From assembly GCA_965218945.1 (NCBI GenBank), contig OZ244718.1, forward strand, positions 1,302,001 through 1,366,000: a stretch of DNA of 64,000 nt. Reading direction: 5' to 3'. The stretch's first letter is position 1. Each line of letters begins with the position of its first letter. The DNA is from DAOUJW01 sp965218945. Its GTDB lineage: Bacteria; Chloroflexota; Dehalococcoidia; Lucifugimonadales; UBA2985. Positions 16,675-25,302 of this stretch are shown here, one piece after another. The notes under the pieces are model-generated. The model made no database searches, was not told the DNA's origin, and saw only the letters and a program-made list of their open reading frames with translations. The translations under genes and the position numbers were made by a program.

Positions 16675-17624
16675 ATGCGCAAGAAGATAACGGTAGTAGG
16701 GGCAGGCAATGTGGGGGCCACCGCAGCCCAGCGCCTCTTTGAGCGGGGCTACGCAGATGTGGTCCTGGTGGACATTGTGGAAGGACTGCCCCAGGGGAAG
16801 GCTCTGGATATGCTTGAGTCCGGCCCTGTCCTGGGAACGGACAGCCAGATAATCGGCACCAACTCCTACGAGGACACCACCGGCTCTGACGTGGTGGTCA
16901 TCACCGCAGGCGTGGCCCGAAGGCCGGGCATGAGCAGGGACGACCTCCTGTTTACCAACATGGACATCGTCGGTGGCGTTACCGAGCAGATAGCAAAGCA
17001 CTCGCCGGATAGCGTCATCATCGTGGTATCCAATCCCCTGGACGCTATGGCTCAGCAGTGCCTGGAAGTGAGCCGCTTCCCTCGAGAGCGCGTCGTTGGA
17101 ATGGCGGGCATCCTTGATACGGCCCGCTTCCGCACCTTCCTGGCCCAGGAGTTGAGGGCGTCCGTGGAGGACGTCCAGGCCTACGTTCTGGGAGGCCACG
17201 GCGACACTATGGTGCCACTGGTGGACTCGACTACCGTGGGCGGCACACCCATCTCCAAACTCATGCCACAGGATGTGGTGGATCGCATAGTGCAGAGGAC
17301 TCGTGACGGCGGAGCGGAGATAGTGGGCCTTCTGAAGACGGGCAGCGCCTACTACGCTCCATCAGCGGCCGCGCTCCAGATGGTCGACTCCATTGTACTG
17401 GACAAGAAGCGCATCCTTCCCTGCGCCGCATTTCTGCAGGGCGAGTACGGCATAGACGGGCTCTACATAGCGTACCGGTCAAGCTGGGCGCCGGCGGCAT
17501 CGAGGAGATAATAGAGGTGCAGCTCTCTCCTGAGGAGAGGGCCGCCTTGGACAGTTCCGCAGGCGCCGTCAAGGAGCTTGTGGAGGTTATGCACAACAGG
17601 GCCGCATCGGCGGGAGGATCATAG
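16675..17624 (+). pseudogene. mdh: malate dehydrogenase with a one-base frameshift near the C-terminus
   Basis: From ATG 16675, the protein has the Rossmann motif GAGNVGATAA, substrate arginines in RRPGMSRDDL, NPLD and the catalytic His in GGHGDT, the LDH-like MDH class. The first frame stops at 17511 after EYGIDGLYIAYRSS. The expected ending continues in another frame: PVKLGAGGIEEIIEVQLSP, closing at TAG 17622-17624. One missing G in GCG-TACC (about 17472; GCGGTACC would restore frame) explains the break. It may be a sequencing error, since every other TCA gene around it is intact. If real, the enzyme loses its last helix. Confidence 0.8.
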
Positions 17625-17628
17625 CCTT

Positions 17629-18474
17629 ATGAGAGATATCCAGGTATCAGAGATAACCGAGACGGTTGCGCGCCTGTGCCAGGAGGCCAACTACTACCTG
17701 CCGGAGGACGTCCTGACCGCTCTGAAGAAGGCGCGACAGGATGAGGAATCGCCCAGGGCGCAGGGTGTCCTGGACATCATTCTCCAGAACTCCGACATTG
17801 CCCAGGAGAAGCATATAGCCCTCTGCCAGGACACGGGCACCACAGTGCTGTTCCTGGAGTTGGGCCAGGAAGCCCACGTATCCGGGGGCGATCTGAACGA
17901 TGCCCTGGCCGAGGGAGTGCGAAGCGGGTACAAGGAGGGATTCCTGCGGAACTCCATCGTACGGCAGCCCTTCTCACGCCGCATCAACACCGGCGACAAT
18001 ACCCCTCCGATAGTCCATACCGAAATCGTTTCGGGCGATCAGCTGAAGATAACGGTTATGCCCAAGGGGGGCGGATGTGAGAACATGAGTCGCATGGCCA
18101 TCCTCAGACCGGGAGACGGAAAGCAGGGCGTCATAGACTTCGCTCTCCGCACCATCGAGGAATCCGGCGGCAACCCCTGCCCTCCCCTAATCGTAGGCGT
18201 TGGCATTGGAGGCTCCGCGGAGTACGTCATGTACCTCGCGAAGAAGTCGCTGCTGCGCAAGGTCGGCGAGCACAACCCCGACCAGGAGGTAGCGGAGCTG
18301 GAGGAAGAGCTTCTGGAGCGCGTCAACGCTACAGGGATAGGCCCCCAGGCGTGGGGCGGCCTTACGACTGCGTTGGCCGTGAACATCGAGACCTACCCCA
18401 CCCACATCACCGCGTTGCCGGTGGGAGTCAACCTTCAGTGCCACAGCGCACGCCAGAAGACGGCGGTCATCTAG
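17629..18474 (+). CDS. class I fumarate hydratase, alpha subunit
   Basis: 281 residues from ATG 17629, four bases after the malate dehydrogenase stop. It has the N-terminal domain of the iron-sulfur fumarase/tartrate dehydratase family in split form. ALCQDTGTTVLFLELG, GGGCENMSRMAIL and LPVGVNLQCHSARQ carry the three Cys expected to hold the 4Fe-4S cluster (LCQDTG, GCEN, QCHS). It catalyses hydration of fumarate to malate together with the beta subunit encoded 35 bp downstream. The oxygen-labile class I type fits the other low-redox enzymes here. Tartrate dehydratase is an alternative, made unlikely by the TCA neighbours. Confidence 0.9.
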   Translation: MRDIQVSEITETVARLCQEANYYLPEDVLTALKKARQDEESPRAQGVLDIILQNSDIAQEKHIALCQDTGTTVLFLELGQEAHVSGGDLNDALAEGVRSGYKEGFLRNSIVRQPFSRRINTGDNTPPIVHTEIVSGDQLKITVMPKGGGCENMSRMAILRPGDGKQGVIDFALRTIEESGGNPCPPLIVGVGIGGSAEYVMYLAKKSLLRKVGEHNPDQEVAELEEELLERVNATGIGPQAWGGLTTALAVNIETYPTHITALPVGVNLQCHSARQKTAVI

Positions 18475-18509
18475 TACGGCCGTCTGCCGGTCTTACAGGA
18501 GATAAGAGT

Positions 18510-19076
18510 ATGAAGAGAGTTTTCACACCCCTGACCGACGAGGCTCTGGCAGACCTGAACGCCGGCGAGCAGGTGCTTCTGACCGGGGTGATATACACGG
18601 CAAGAGACGCCGCACATCGGCGCCTCCTGGAGGGCGTGGATCGCGGCGAAGAGCCGCCCTTCGACCTCAAGGGGCAGATTTTATACTACGTCGGCCCAAC
18701 GCCGCCGCGTCCGGGAGACGTCATCGGCTCAGCCGGGCCTACCACGGCGTACCGGATGGACCCCTTCACGCCCAGGATGCTGGAGCTTGGCATAAAGGCA
18801 GCCATTGGCAAGGGTGGAAGGAGCAAGGAGGTGCGGGAAGCCTTTGTGAAGCACCACGCCGTGTACTTTGGGGCCATTGGCGGTTCCGGCGCATTCCTCT
18901 CAGGCGCCATCAAGAAGGTGGACGTTGTTGCCTACGACGACCTGGGCACGGAGGCCATACGACGGCTTGAGGTGGAGGACTTCCCCGTCATAGTGGTGAA
19001 CGACACCCACGGCAACGACCTACTTGAGCAGGGAAAGATGGAGTGGAAGCGCGAGGTCCCGGCCAGGGCTGAGTGA
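18510..19076 (+). CDS. class I fumarate hydratase, beta subunit
   Basis: 188 residues from ATG 18510, with AGGAGAT upstream. GEQVLLTGVIYTARDAAHRRL, YYVGPTPPRPGDVIGSAGPTT and AIGGSGAFLS match the beta half (swivelling domain) of the split fumarase, which completes the active site with the alpha subunit. It is the last gene of the carboxylase-TCA run. After it there is a 249-bp gap carrying a strong promoter for the next gene. Confidence 0.9.
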   Translation: MKRVFTPLTDEALADLNAGEQVLLTGVIYTARDAAHRRLLEGVDRGEEPPFDLKGQILYYVGPTPPRPGDVIGSAGPTTAYRMDPFTPRMLELGIKAAIGKGGRSKEVREAFVKHHAVYFGAIGGSGAFLSGAIKKVDVVAYDDLGTEAIRRLEVEDFPVIVVNDTHGNDLLEQGKMEWKREVPARAE

Positions 19077-19126
19077 TGGAGGGCGGCTTGTCCGCTTGAT
19101 GGCTGCACGGAGGGGTACTACTGCCA

Positions 19127-19155
19127 TTGAAAATCTTGCCGCCTTGTGCTATAAT
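19127..19155 (+). promoter_or_regulatory. near-consensus sigma70-type promoter
   Basis: TTGAAA (19127-19132), 17-base spacer, TATAAT (19150-19155). It drives the gene at 19326 through a leader of about 165 bases. The leader includes an imperfect GC-rich inverted repeat (GGGTCGGCG to GGCGGCCC, about 19193-19220) followed by CTTTCTTTATATT, which could act as an attenuator. Confidence 0.75.
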
Positions 19156-19325
19156 TAGAACGTAGAGATTAGCAATTGGCTTTGTTTGTTAAGGGTCGGC
19201 GCTCTCAGAGTGGCGGCCCGCTTTCTTTATATTCCCTGATTCTTACGTTGTCATGCTGTTTTCTGGATTTGCTCTTTTGTGGAACCTAAACTGGAGCGAA
19301 TAGCCGAAGAAGGAGGGAAAAGAAA

Positions 19326-19865
19326 ATGCGCACTAACGTTGCTGGATTCTCAGATGATGAACTGATCGTACTGGATATACTCAGGACTAATATCCGTACT
19401 GGCAGTAGCGAGGCCGAGGAGTATAAGCAACATCTACCTGAACAGGCTGTACGCAATGCTACTCCAGATTCATTGCGCGCATTCATACAGGTTCACAACA
19501 CTCTAGCTGATCTGGTTGGTAATGACCACTATAGAACGCGACATACAGGTCGTACCTCAACACGCGGATACGGCATTGCTTACTACACACATCCATTCGG
19601 TAATCGCCAAAAAGGACGGGGAGAGATTCAAGGTATTCTGCTACCAACCCGCGATGATTACAGTGGGTTACTAGAAGCCTATTTGGTAGGTCATAGACAT
19701 GCACCAGTTGAAGGTGCCATCCATACTGGTGAAACCAGGGCTGGATTTCCTGTATTTAGAGTCACGTTAAGACCTAACCCTGACTATGTTAATAATCTCA
19801 TTAACGAGTTCAGAAATAGCACACTCTTCCCGGATATCCGGGGAATCTTCGGAGGGTTAGTGTAG
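19326..19865 (+). CDS. hypothetical protein
   Basis: 179 residues, soluble. AAGAAGGAGGG lies upstream of ATG. Base composition is more AT-rich than the surrounding genes. The N-terminal half is helical (SDDELIVLDILRTNIRTGSS) and the middle holds YGIAYYTHPFGNRQKGRGE, then a beta-rich GFPVFRVTLRPNPDYVNNL. No family is recognised. A consensus promoter and a long leader precede it, and the retropepsin-like gene starts one base after its stop, so the two are coupled. Composition and context suggest a horizontally acquired pair. Confidence 0.6.
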   Translation: MRTNVAGFSDDELIVLDILRTNIRTGSSEAEEYKQHLPEQAVRNATPDSLRAFIQVHNTLADLVGNDHYRTRHTGRTSTRGYGIAYYTHPFGNRQKGRGEIQGILLPTRDDYSGLLEAYLVGHRHAPVEGAIHTGETRAGFPVFRVTLRPNPDYVNNLINEFRNSTLFPDIRGIFGGLV

Positions 19866-19866
19866 C

Positions 19867-20229
19867 ATGGGCATATTTGAAGTCAGCCTGGGCGTAAGGG
19901 GCAAGAACGGTGGCGGGCCCGTGGAAGTTCTGGCTATGGTGGACACGGGAGCCACGGACACGGTTATACCGCCCTCCATACTGATGGAGGTGGGCGTAGA
20001 GGTGGAAGCGCGGCGGCGCTTCACTCTGGCCGATGGCAGCCACGTTGAGTTGGGGGTTGGTGAAGCGCGTTTATCCCTCAACAACCAGGAGTGGACCTGC
20101 CCCGTTGTCTTCGGTACGGATGAGGAACAGGTCCTCCTGGGCGCCACCACTTTGGAGATTTTCAACCTGATGGTCGATCCCGTGCTGGGCGAACTGGTCC
20201 CAAGGGAGCTGCGCGCAAGGCAGATATAG
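19867..20229 (+). CDS. retropepsin-like aspartic protease family protein
   Basis: 120 residues. AMVDTGATDTVIPP (Asp26) is the single DTGA motif of clan AA retropepsin-like proteins, followed by the second-half strand VLLGATTLEIFNLMVD. One motif per chain means the active enzyme would be a dimer, as in retroviral proteases. Stand-alone bacterial members are common, but their substrates are unknown. It starts directly after the preceding hypothetical gene. A related protein is encoded at 38.4 kb, also paired with a small partner gene. Confidence 0.8.
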   Translation: MGIFEVSLGVRGKNGGGPVEVLAMVDTGATDTVIPPSILMEVGVEVEARRRFTLADGSHVELGVGEARLSLNNQEWTCPVVFGTDEEQVLLGATTLEIFNLMVDPVLGELVPRELRARQI

Positions 20230-20257
20230 AGAGGATGCCCCTCCTCGTTCCCCCTGG

Positions 20258-20277
20258 ATTCCTGCCTTCGCAGGAAT
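20258..20277. repeat. palindromic intergenic repeat (type A), between convergent genes
   Basis: ATTCCTGC-CTTC-GCAGGAAT, a perfect 8-bp stem. It sits between the retropepsin gene and the oppositely directed SDH cluster and may also serve as a bidirectional terminator. Similar units occur at 41487, 42089 and 49574. Confidence 0.7.
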
Positions 20278-20302
20278 GGTGGCTACCGCCATGCCCGGTG
20301 CC

Positions 20303-21187
20303 CTAGACCTCCACAGCCACCTTGGTGAGGAGCTTGCCGGTGGATATGATGTGCTTGTTCAGCCCCATAGCCTTCGGCTCCATGCCCATCGCCAGGCCGA
20401 CCATCTGCGGCAGGTGCAGTATGGGCAGGTCTATCTTGGTCCGCTTCGAAGCGGCTGCTGCGGGCTGGAAGCCGTCCAGGTTGAGGTGGCACAGCGGGCA
20501 TGGGGTCACCATCGCATCCGCGCCCAGGTCCTTGGCGTCCATTGTGTGGTTGGCCACCATCGCAACCGAGTTGGCCTCGTTTATGGTCAGTATGGGGAAG
20601 CCGCAGCACTTGGTCTTGCCAACGAAGTCCACGACATCTGCTCCCAGCGTCTCAATAACGCGCTCCAGCGAGTCCTCCCGCTCCGGGTGCTCATCGAAGC
20701 CCAGGGCGTTGGTGGGCCGGATGATGTAGCAGCCATAGAAGGGCGCTACTTTCATACCGGTCAGGGGCCTGTTCACGTATCCCTTGAGGGTCTCCAGCCC
20801 GATGTCCTCCACCAGGATCCACAGAAGGTGCTTCACCACGACCGTGTTCTTGAACTCCAGGCCTTCCTCCGCCAGCGTCTGGTTGACTTCGGCCATGTAC
20901 TCCGGGTCGTCGGTCAGGCGCTTGTGTGCCTGTGCCATTGTGCCCTGGCAGGTGCTGCAAATGGTCATGATGGGGAGACCCATAGCCTCAGCCATAGCGA
21001 AGGTGCGGGCGTTCAGCGTGTCTCCCAGCTTCTGGTTCTTCTCCTGGAGCACGCCTGCGCCGGTGCAGGATGCGCCCTCCATCACCTCAAGCTCCAGGCC
21101 CAGGCGTTCGCAGACGCTCACAGCGGAGGGATACAACTCCGGGCAGCCGCCGCGTGAAACGCAACCGGGAAAGAAGGCGTATTTCAT
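20303..21187 (-). CDS. HdrB-like CCG-domain subunit of succinate dehydrogenase/fumarate reductase
   Basis: 294 residues. Two cysteine-rich CCG-type domains are visible: FFPGCVSRGGCPELYP with SCTGAG and TICSTCQGT, then YGCYIIRP with KCCGFPI and TPCPLCHLNLDG. This is the heterodisulfide-reductase subunit B fold, used as the third subunit of non-classical (type E) succinate dehydrogenases in place of cytochrome b. It should carry electrons from the iron-sulfur subunit to a quinone or similar carrier at the membrane face. Its ATG overlaps the sdhB stop (ATGA, 21184-21187), so the two are translationally coupled. No heme anchor gene is nearby. Confidence 0.88.
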   Translation of the reverse strand: MKYAFFPGCVSRGGCPELYPSAVSVCERLGLELEVMEGASCTGAGVLQEKNQKLGDTLNARTFAMAEAMGLPIMTICSTCQGTMAQAHKRLTDDPEYMAEVNQTLAEEGLEFKNTVVVKHLLWILVEDIGLETLKGYVNRPLTGMKVAPFYGCYIIRPTNALGFDEHPEREDSLERVIETLGADVVDFVGKTKCCGFPILTINEANSVAMVANHTMDAKDLGADAMVTPCPLCHLNLDGFQPAAAASKRTKIDLPILHLPQMVGLAMGMEPKAMGLNKHIISTGKLLTKVAVEV

Positions 21188-22137
21188 TTCTCACTCTCCG
21201 CTTTGTTGAAAATGCGCCTGACATTCTCAGCGCCGGGGATGGCCTTGTGGAAGGGGCTGGGCATCTTGCCCCGGCGGAAGGCCCTCAGGCCAACCGGAAT
21301 CATCCCGATCATAGCCTGGATGTCGAACATACTGAAGGTCCTCATTGGCAGCTGGAGCTCGTCCAGGCGGCCGCTGTGTTTCACTAGGTCCGAGAACCCC
21401 TTAGTGTGGCGCGCGCCGTTGTTGTTCGTGAAGCCGGCCTCCATAGCCTTGTCTCTCAGCACCATTATGCGATCCATTGGCGCAACGCCCTTGGGACAGA
21501 CCTGAACGCACTCCATGCAGCGAGTGCAGTCCCATATCCCTCCGTACTCGCTGTACTTCCCAAGACGCTCCTTGTCGGCATCGTCTCTGGGGTCGCCAAC
21601 GAAGCGATACGCCTTGGCAAGTGCCGCGGGGCCGAGGAAGTTGCGGTCCACCTCTAGCACCGTGCAGTCCGAGGAGCAGGCGCCGCACATGATGCAGCTC
21701 ATTACCCCTGTCAGGTGGAGCATGTCCTCGCCGGGCGCTACGTACTCCTCCTCAGGCTCTGGGCCTTGGGGTTTCAACCACGGCTGCACTGCCCTCACCC
21801 TGTCCCAGAAGGGCTTCATGTCGGAAACCAGGTCTTTAACCACAGGCATGTTGCCCATAGGCTCAACCGTTACGTTGTGGTCTATGGGCGCGACATCCGA
21901 AATCTTGGTCTTGCACGCCAGCTTGGCGTGGCCGTTGACCCGCATCGAGCAGGAGCCGCAGATGGCGGCGCGACAGGAGCAGCGGAGCGCCAGGCTTCCG
22001 TCCACTTCCTCTCTGACCTTGATGAGAGCGTCAAGGACGGTAACGTAGTCCTCAACCTCCAAGTTGTATTCCTGGTAGTAAGGCTCTTTGCTCTCCGCCT
22101 CAGGATTGAACCGTTTTACCTTAAGGGTTACTTCCAT
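21184..22137 (-). CDS. sdhB: succinate dehydrogenase/fumarate reductase iron-sulfur subunit
   Basis: 317 residues, longer than classical SdhB. The N-terminal ferredoxin-like domain has CSCRAAICGSCSM for the 2Fe-2S cluster; the C-terminal half has CIMCGACSSDC and CTRCMECVQVCPKG for the 4Fe-4S and 3Fe-4S/4Fe-4S clusters. An extended tail after residue 250 precedes the stop. It relays electrons from the flavoprotein to the HdrB-like subunit. Separated from sdhA by 112 bp that hold a hairpin. Confidence 0.92.
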   Translation of the reverse strand: MEVTLKVKRFNPEAESKEPYYQEYNLEVEDYVTVLDALIKVREEVDGSLALRCSCRAAICGSCSMRVNGHAKLACKTKISDVAPIDHNVTVEPMGNMPVVKDLVSDMKPFWDRVRAVQPWLKPQGPEPEEEYVAPGEDMLHLTGVMSCIMCGACSSDCTVLEVDRNFLGPAALAKAYRFVGDPRDDADKERLGKYSEYGGIWDCTRCMECVQVCPKGVAPMDRIMVLRDKAMEAGFTNNNGARHTKGFSDLVKHSGRLDELQLPMRTFSMFDIQAMIGMIPVGLRAFRRGKMPSPFHKAIPGAENVRRIFNKAESEK

Positions 22138-22159
22138 TACAGGTCCTCCCGTAGAAGGG

Positions 22160-22185
22160 GCTGACTCTCATCTCGGAGAGTCAGC
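22160..22185 (-). other. intergenic hairpin between sdhA and sdhB
   Basis: GCTGACTCTC (22160-22169) pairs perfectly with GAGAGTCAGC (22176-22185). In the minus-strand transcript it lies 23 bases ahead of the sdhB start and may act in mRNA processing or partial attenuation. No U-tract follows. Confidence 0.5.
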
Positions 22186-22249
22186 GGTTATGTCGAGATA
22201 TGCTTGTCCTGCTTGGTGGTGAAGAGAATTGGAAGCTCCAGGGACACCG

Positions 22250-23926
22250 CTAGTACGACCTGACCTGGGGCTGCCATTGAGTTACCGTAACGGGCGTATA
22301 TTCCAGCGTGGGCCCGTCCGGGGTGTATTGCACCGCGATGTGCTTGATCCAGTTCTCGTCGTCTCTTTCCGGCTTCTCCAGAAGGAAGTGTGCGCCTCGG
22401 CTCTCCTTCCGCTCCAGTGCGCTCATGGCGATGGTCTCTGAGCAGTCCAGCATGAAACCCAGCTCAAGGGCGAAGATGAGGTTGGTGTTGAAGACGCTGC
22501 CCTTGTCCTGCACCGGGACCCTCTTGAACCTGTCCTGCAGCTCCATGAGCTTGCTCTGAGCCGTCTGCATCCCCTCCGCAGTGCGGAAGACTGCCACATG
22601 CTCGTTCATGGTGACGCCCATCTCGTAGCGTATCTTGGCCGGCGTATCTCCGTTGTCCCCTCGCGCCAGCAACTCCTTGACGAGGTCATCGTCGACGGAC
22701 AGCCTTGTCTCCGATACGCCTCTGTCCGGTGTCTCCTGCGCGTAGACTGCCGCCGCCTCTCCGGACCTGCGCCCGAAAACGATGGTGTCCAGCAGCGAGT
22801 TTGCGCCCAGCCGGTTCCCGCCATGTACGCTGACACAGGCGCACTCGCCTGCGGCGTACAACCCGGGTATGACGGTTGCGCCATCGACGTCCGTCTTGAC
22901 GCCGCCCATCTGGTAGTGCATTCCCGGTCGAACGGGCACGGGCTGCTCGGCAAGGTCTATGCCCAGGAAGTCCATAGAGACCTCGTTGATGTACTGGAGC
23001 CGCTCGTGTATCTTCTCCCGACCCAGGTGACGAAGGTCCAGTAGTACACAGCCGTCAATGTCTCTGCCGGCGTTTATCTCCGTCTGCTCCGCCCGGGAGA
23101 CCACGTCGCGGGAGGCCAGATCCAGCATATTGGGAGCGTACCCCTCCATGAACCGTTCTCCCTTGGAGTTGAGGAGATAAGCCCCCTCGCCCCTGGCGGC
23201 CTCGGTGATGAGAACGCCGTTGCTCTTTAGAGTGGTGGGATGGTACTGCACCATCTCCATGTCCATTAGAGGCGCTCCGGCGCGGTATGACAGCGCCATG
23301 CCGTCGCCTGTGCATATCAGGGCGTTGGTTGTGGGCTCGAACGCGCGGCCCAAGCCTCCGGCGGCCATTATGACAGCCTTGGCCTTGATTACCTGTAGTT
23401 TGCCGGTCATCATATCTATCGCGACCGCGCCCCTGCACTCCCCGTCCTCCATGACCAGGGATGTGATAAACCACTCCTCGTACACCCGGACGCCGGCCTT
23501 CATTATCTGCTCGTACATGACGTGGAGCATAGCCTGGCCGGTGAAGTCCGCCACGAAGAATGTCCTGGCCCTCTGCTGGCCTCCGAAGTTGCGGGTGCCC
23601 AGATGCCCGGTCTCGTCGCGGTTGAAGATGACGCCCATGTGCTCCTGCTCAATGATGGCCTGACCGGCCTCCTGGCACATTATCTCGATGGCGTCCTGGT
23701 CTCCCAGGTAGTCGCTGCCCTTGACCGTCTCGTAGGCGTGCTCCTCCCAGTTGTCGCCCCGGTGAGTGAGGGCCGCGTTGATGCCTCCCTGGGCGGCGTT
23801 TGAGTGGCTGCGAACGGGATGTACCTTGGTAGCAACCGCTACGTCGGCTCCCTTACTGCTGGCGGCCAGAGCGGCCCGTAGGCCCGCCAAGCCTGCCCCT
23901 ATCACCAGGACATCGTGCCCTAGCAT
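22250..23926 (-). CDS. sdhA: succinate dehydrogenase/fumarate reductase flavoprotein subunit
   Basis: 558 residues. DVLVIGAGLAGLRAAL is the FAD-binding Rossmann motif. RSHSNAAQGGINAAL includes the His that covalently binds FAD in this family. TTLKSNGVLITEAARGEGAYL, the active-site Arg region around FMEGYAPNMLDLASRDVVSRA, and YQMGGVKTD with HGGNRLGANSLLD complete the set. It oxidises succinate to fumarate, linking the TCA genes at 11.7-19 kb to the respiratory chain. First gene of the sdhA-sdhB-hdrB-like unit. GAGGAGGG lies seven bases before ATG. Confidence 0.94.
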   Translation of the reverse strand: MLGHDVLVIGAGLAGLRAALAASSKGADVAVATKVHPVRSHSNAAQGGINAALTHRGDNWEEHAYETVKGSDYLGDQDAIEIMCQEAGQAIIEQEHMGVIFNRDETGHLGTRNFGGQQRARTFFVADFTGQAMLHVMYEQIMKAGVRVYEEWFITSLVMEDGECRGAVAIDMMTGKLQVIKAKAVIMAAGGLGRAFEPTTNALICTGDGMALSYRAGAPLMDMEMVQYHPTTLKSNGVLITEAARGEGAYLLNSKGERFMEGYAPNMLDLASRDVVSRAEQTEINAGRDIDGCVLLDLRHLGREKIHERLQYINEVSMDFLGIDLAEQPVPVRPGMHYQMGGVKTDVDGATVIPGLYAAGECACVSVHGGNRLGANSLLDTIVFGRRSGEAAAVYAQETPDRGVSETRLSVDDDLVKELLARGDNGDTPAKIRYEMGVTMNEHVAVFRTAEGMQTAQSKLMELQDRFKRVPVQDKGSVFNTNLIFALELGFMLDCSETIAMSALERKESRGAHFLLEKPERDDENWIKHIAVQYTPDGPTLEYTPVTVTQWQPQVRSY

Positions 23927-23965
23927 AGCTAGACCCTCCTCATACCCTGTGAAAAATCTCCATAG

Positions 23966-23994
23966 ACTATATCAAATAGTGAAGGATTTTACAA
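23966..23994 (-). promoter_or_regulatory. putative promoter of the sdh cluster
   Basis: On the minus strand TTGTAA (23989-23994) and TATAGT (23966-23971) are 17 bases apart, about 40 bases ahead of the sdhA start. Confidence 0.6.
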
Positions 23995-24049
23995 TGAATT
24001 GCCGTATATGTGCATCGCCATCAGGAGCGCGGAGGCCCTGCGGCAGGTA

Positions 24050-24544
24050 TCAGAAGCCACGTGGGTAGTTACCTTCCAAAGATTGGCCGATGGTTCGCAT
24101 TTGCCTTATGGTCGTGTCGTGCCATTCAGCTAGGCGGCCATTGCCTGCGATAGGAGCAAGCCGTTGCAAAATGCTGACAGCTTCCTCTTCGTCAAACCCC
24201 GACAACACGGCCTGGAACCGGACATCATTTTTAAAAACTCGCGCTATACAATAGCCGCGCCTTGGGCCTCTCCAGTAGTCCAGTACCGCCGAGGTCCCCG
24301 GAATGGCGTCAAGAGCGACAGTTCGCTTATCCAAGTGGTGGAACCATCGCTCTCTATCGCTAGAAGCGTACAGGTTCTGATTCAGGGATAACAATTGAGC
24401 CTCCTGGCACCCTTCGTCCGACAGCCGATGATCCAGCCCTCTCCTGGAACCCTCTCCTATGTCAACCTGCTCCAGTTCGATGGCCTTGGTAGAGTTCTCG
24501 AAATGAGGGAATGCGTAAACCATGCGGACGTAATTGATTGGCAC
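24050..24544 (-). CDS. hypothetical protein
   Basis: 164 residues from GTG 24544, with GGGAGG just upstream. Soluble, with a C-terminal region LSGFDEEEAVSILQRLAPIAGNGRL that looks helical and no recognised family. The same frame stays open upstream to 24676 and reads as plausible protein (TLYAFDIQDLDFSFRLQQWG), so the gene may begin further out, either from a non-standard start or after a frameshift from ATG 24680. The 220 bp from 24545 to 24764 hold nothing else convincing. Confidence 0.5.
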   Translation of the reverse strand: MPINYVRMVYAFPHFENSTKAIELEQVDIGEGSRRGLDHRLSDEGCQEAQLLSLNQNLYASSDRERWFHHLDKRTVALDAIPGTSAVLDYWRGPRRGYCIARVFKNDVRFQAVLSGFDEEEAVSILQRLAPIAGNGRLAEWHDTTIRQMRTIGQSLEGNYPRGF

Positions 24545-24764
24545 TGTCCCTCCCGTCCTGCTCGGCCCCCTTCGTCCCCACTGCTGAAGGCGGAAACTGA
24601 AGTCCAGGTCTTGAATATCAAAGGCGTACAGGGTTGCTTGCCTGGTGCAGTCCTTCGGTTGGGAGCCGAGTACCAGTCATAACTGCCTCGCATAGTCTCG
24701 CGCAACCGCTGCAAGAAGGGCGGCCAATTAACCCAATGAGACAACACCTTTATCATACTTGACG

Positions 24765-25295
24765 CTACCCGTATATGTGGATAGCCATCAGAAGCGCCGC
24801 AATGGACTTGGAGTCCTGTATTTTCCCTGAGCGGATGAGCTCCGGCACTTGGACAAGTGGAACGGGCTCCACCTCTATGTTCTCATCCTCGTCCGGCGGC
24901 AGTGTTGAGTGGGTGAGGTCTGTGGCGATGAAGGCGTACATGTACTCGGTGCAGAAGCCGGGGGCCATCCAGAAGCCCCCCATGCTCTGGAGACTGCCCG
25001 GAACAAAGCCGATCTCCTCCTGAAGCTCCCGTATCACCCCCTCTTCCGGCGTCTCACCCTCCTCCAAACCACCGGCTGGCGCCTCCAGAAGGGCCTTCTC
25101 AGGCGGCTTGCGGTACTGCCGGACCAGGATCACGCGCCCCTGCTCGTCCACCGGCACGACAACCACCGACGCCCCGTGCTCGACTATCTCGCGCTGGGAC
25201 GTTCCGCCGTCTGGCAGGCGTATCGTGTCCACTCTGACGCCGATGATCCTGCCGTCGTATATGCGGCGGCTCTCTATGGTCGGTTCATCCAGCAT
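24765..25295 (-). CDS. Nudix hydrolase, ADP-ribose pyrophosphatase type
   Basis: 176 residues. Residues 75-97 carry the complete Nudix box (Gx5Ex7REUxEExGU; key residues Gly75, Glu81, Arg89, Glu90, Glu93, Glu94, Gly96). The N-terminal SRRIYDGRIIGVRVDTIRLPDG strand pair and the PAGGLEEGE lead-in are those of ADP-ribose pyrophosphatases, which cleave ADP-ribose to AMP and ribose-5-phosphate with Mg2+. It lies 7 bp from the NAD kinase stop, so both genes probably form one NAD-metabolism transcript. Confidence 0.9.
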   Translation of the reverse strand: MLDEPTIESRRIYDGRIIGVRVDTIRLPDGGTSQREIVEHGASVVVVPVDEQGRVILVRQYRKPPEKALLEAPAGGLEEGETPEEGVIRELQEEIGFVPGSLQSMGGFWMAPGFCTEYMYAFIATDLTHSTLPPDEDENIEVEPVPLVQVPELIRSGKIQDSKSIAALLMAIHIYG

Positions 25296-25302
25296 TTGGC
25301 TC

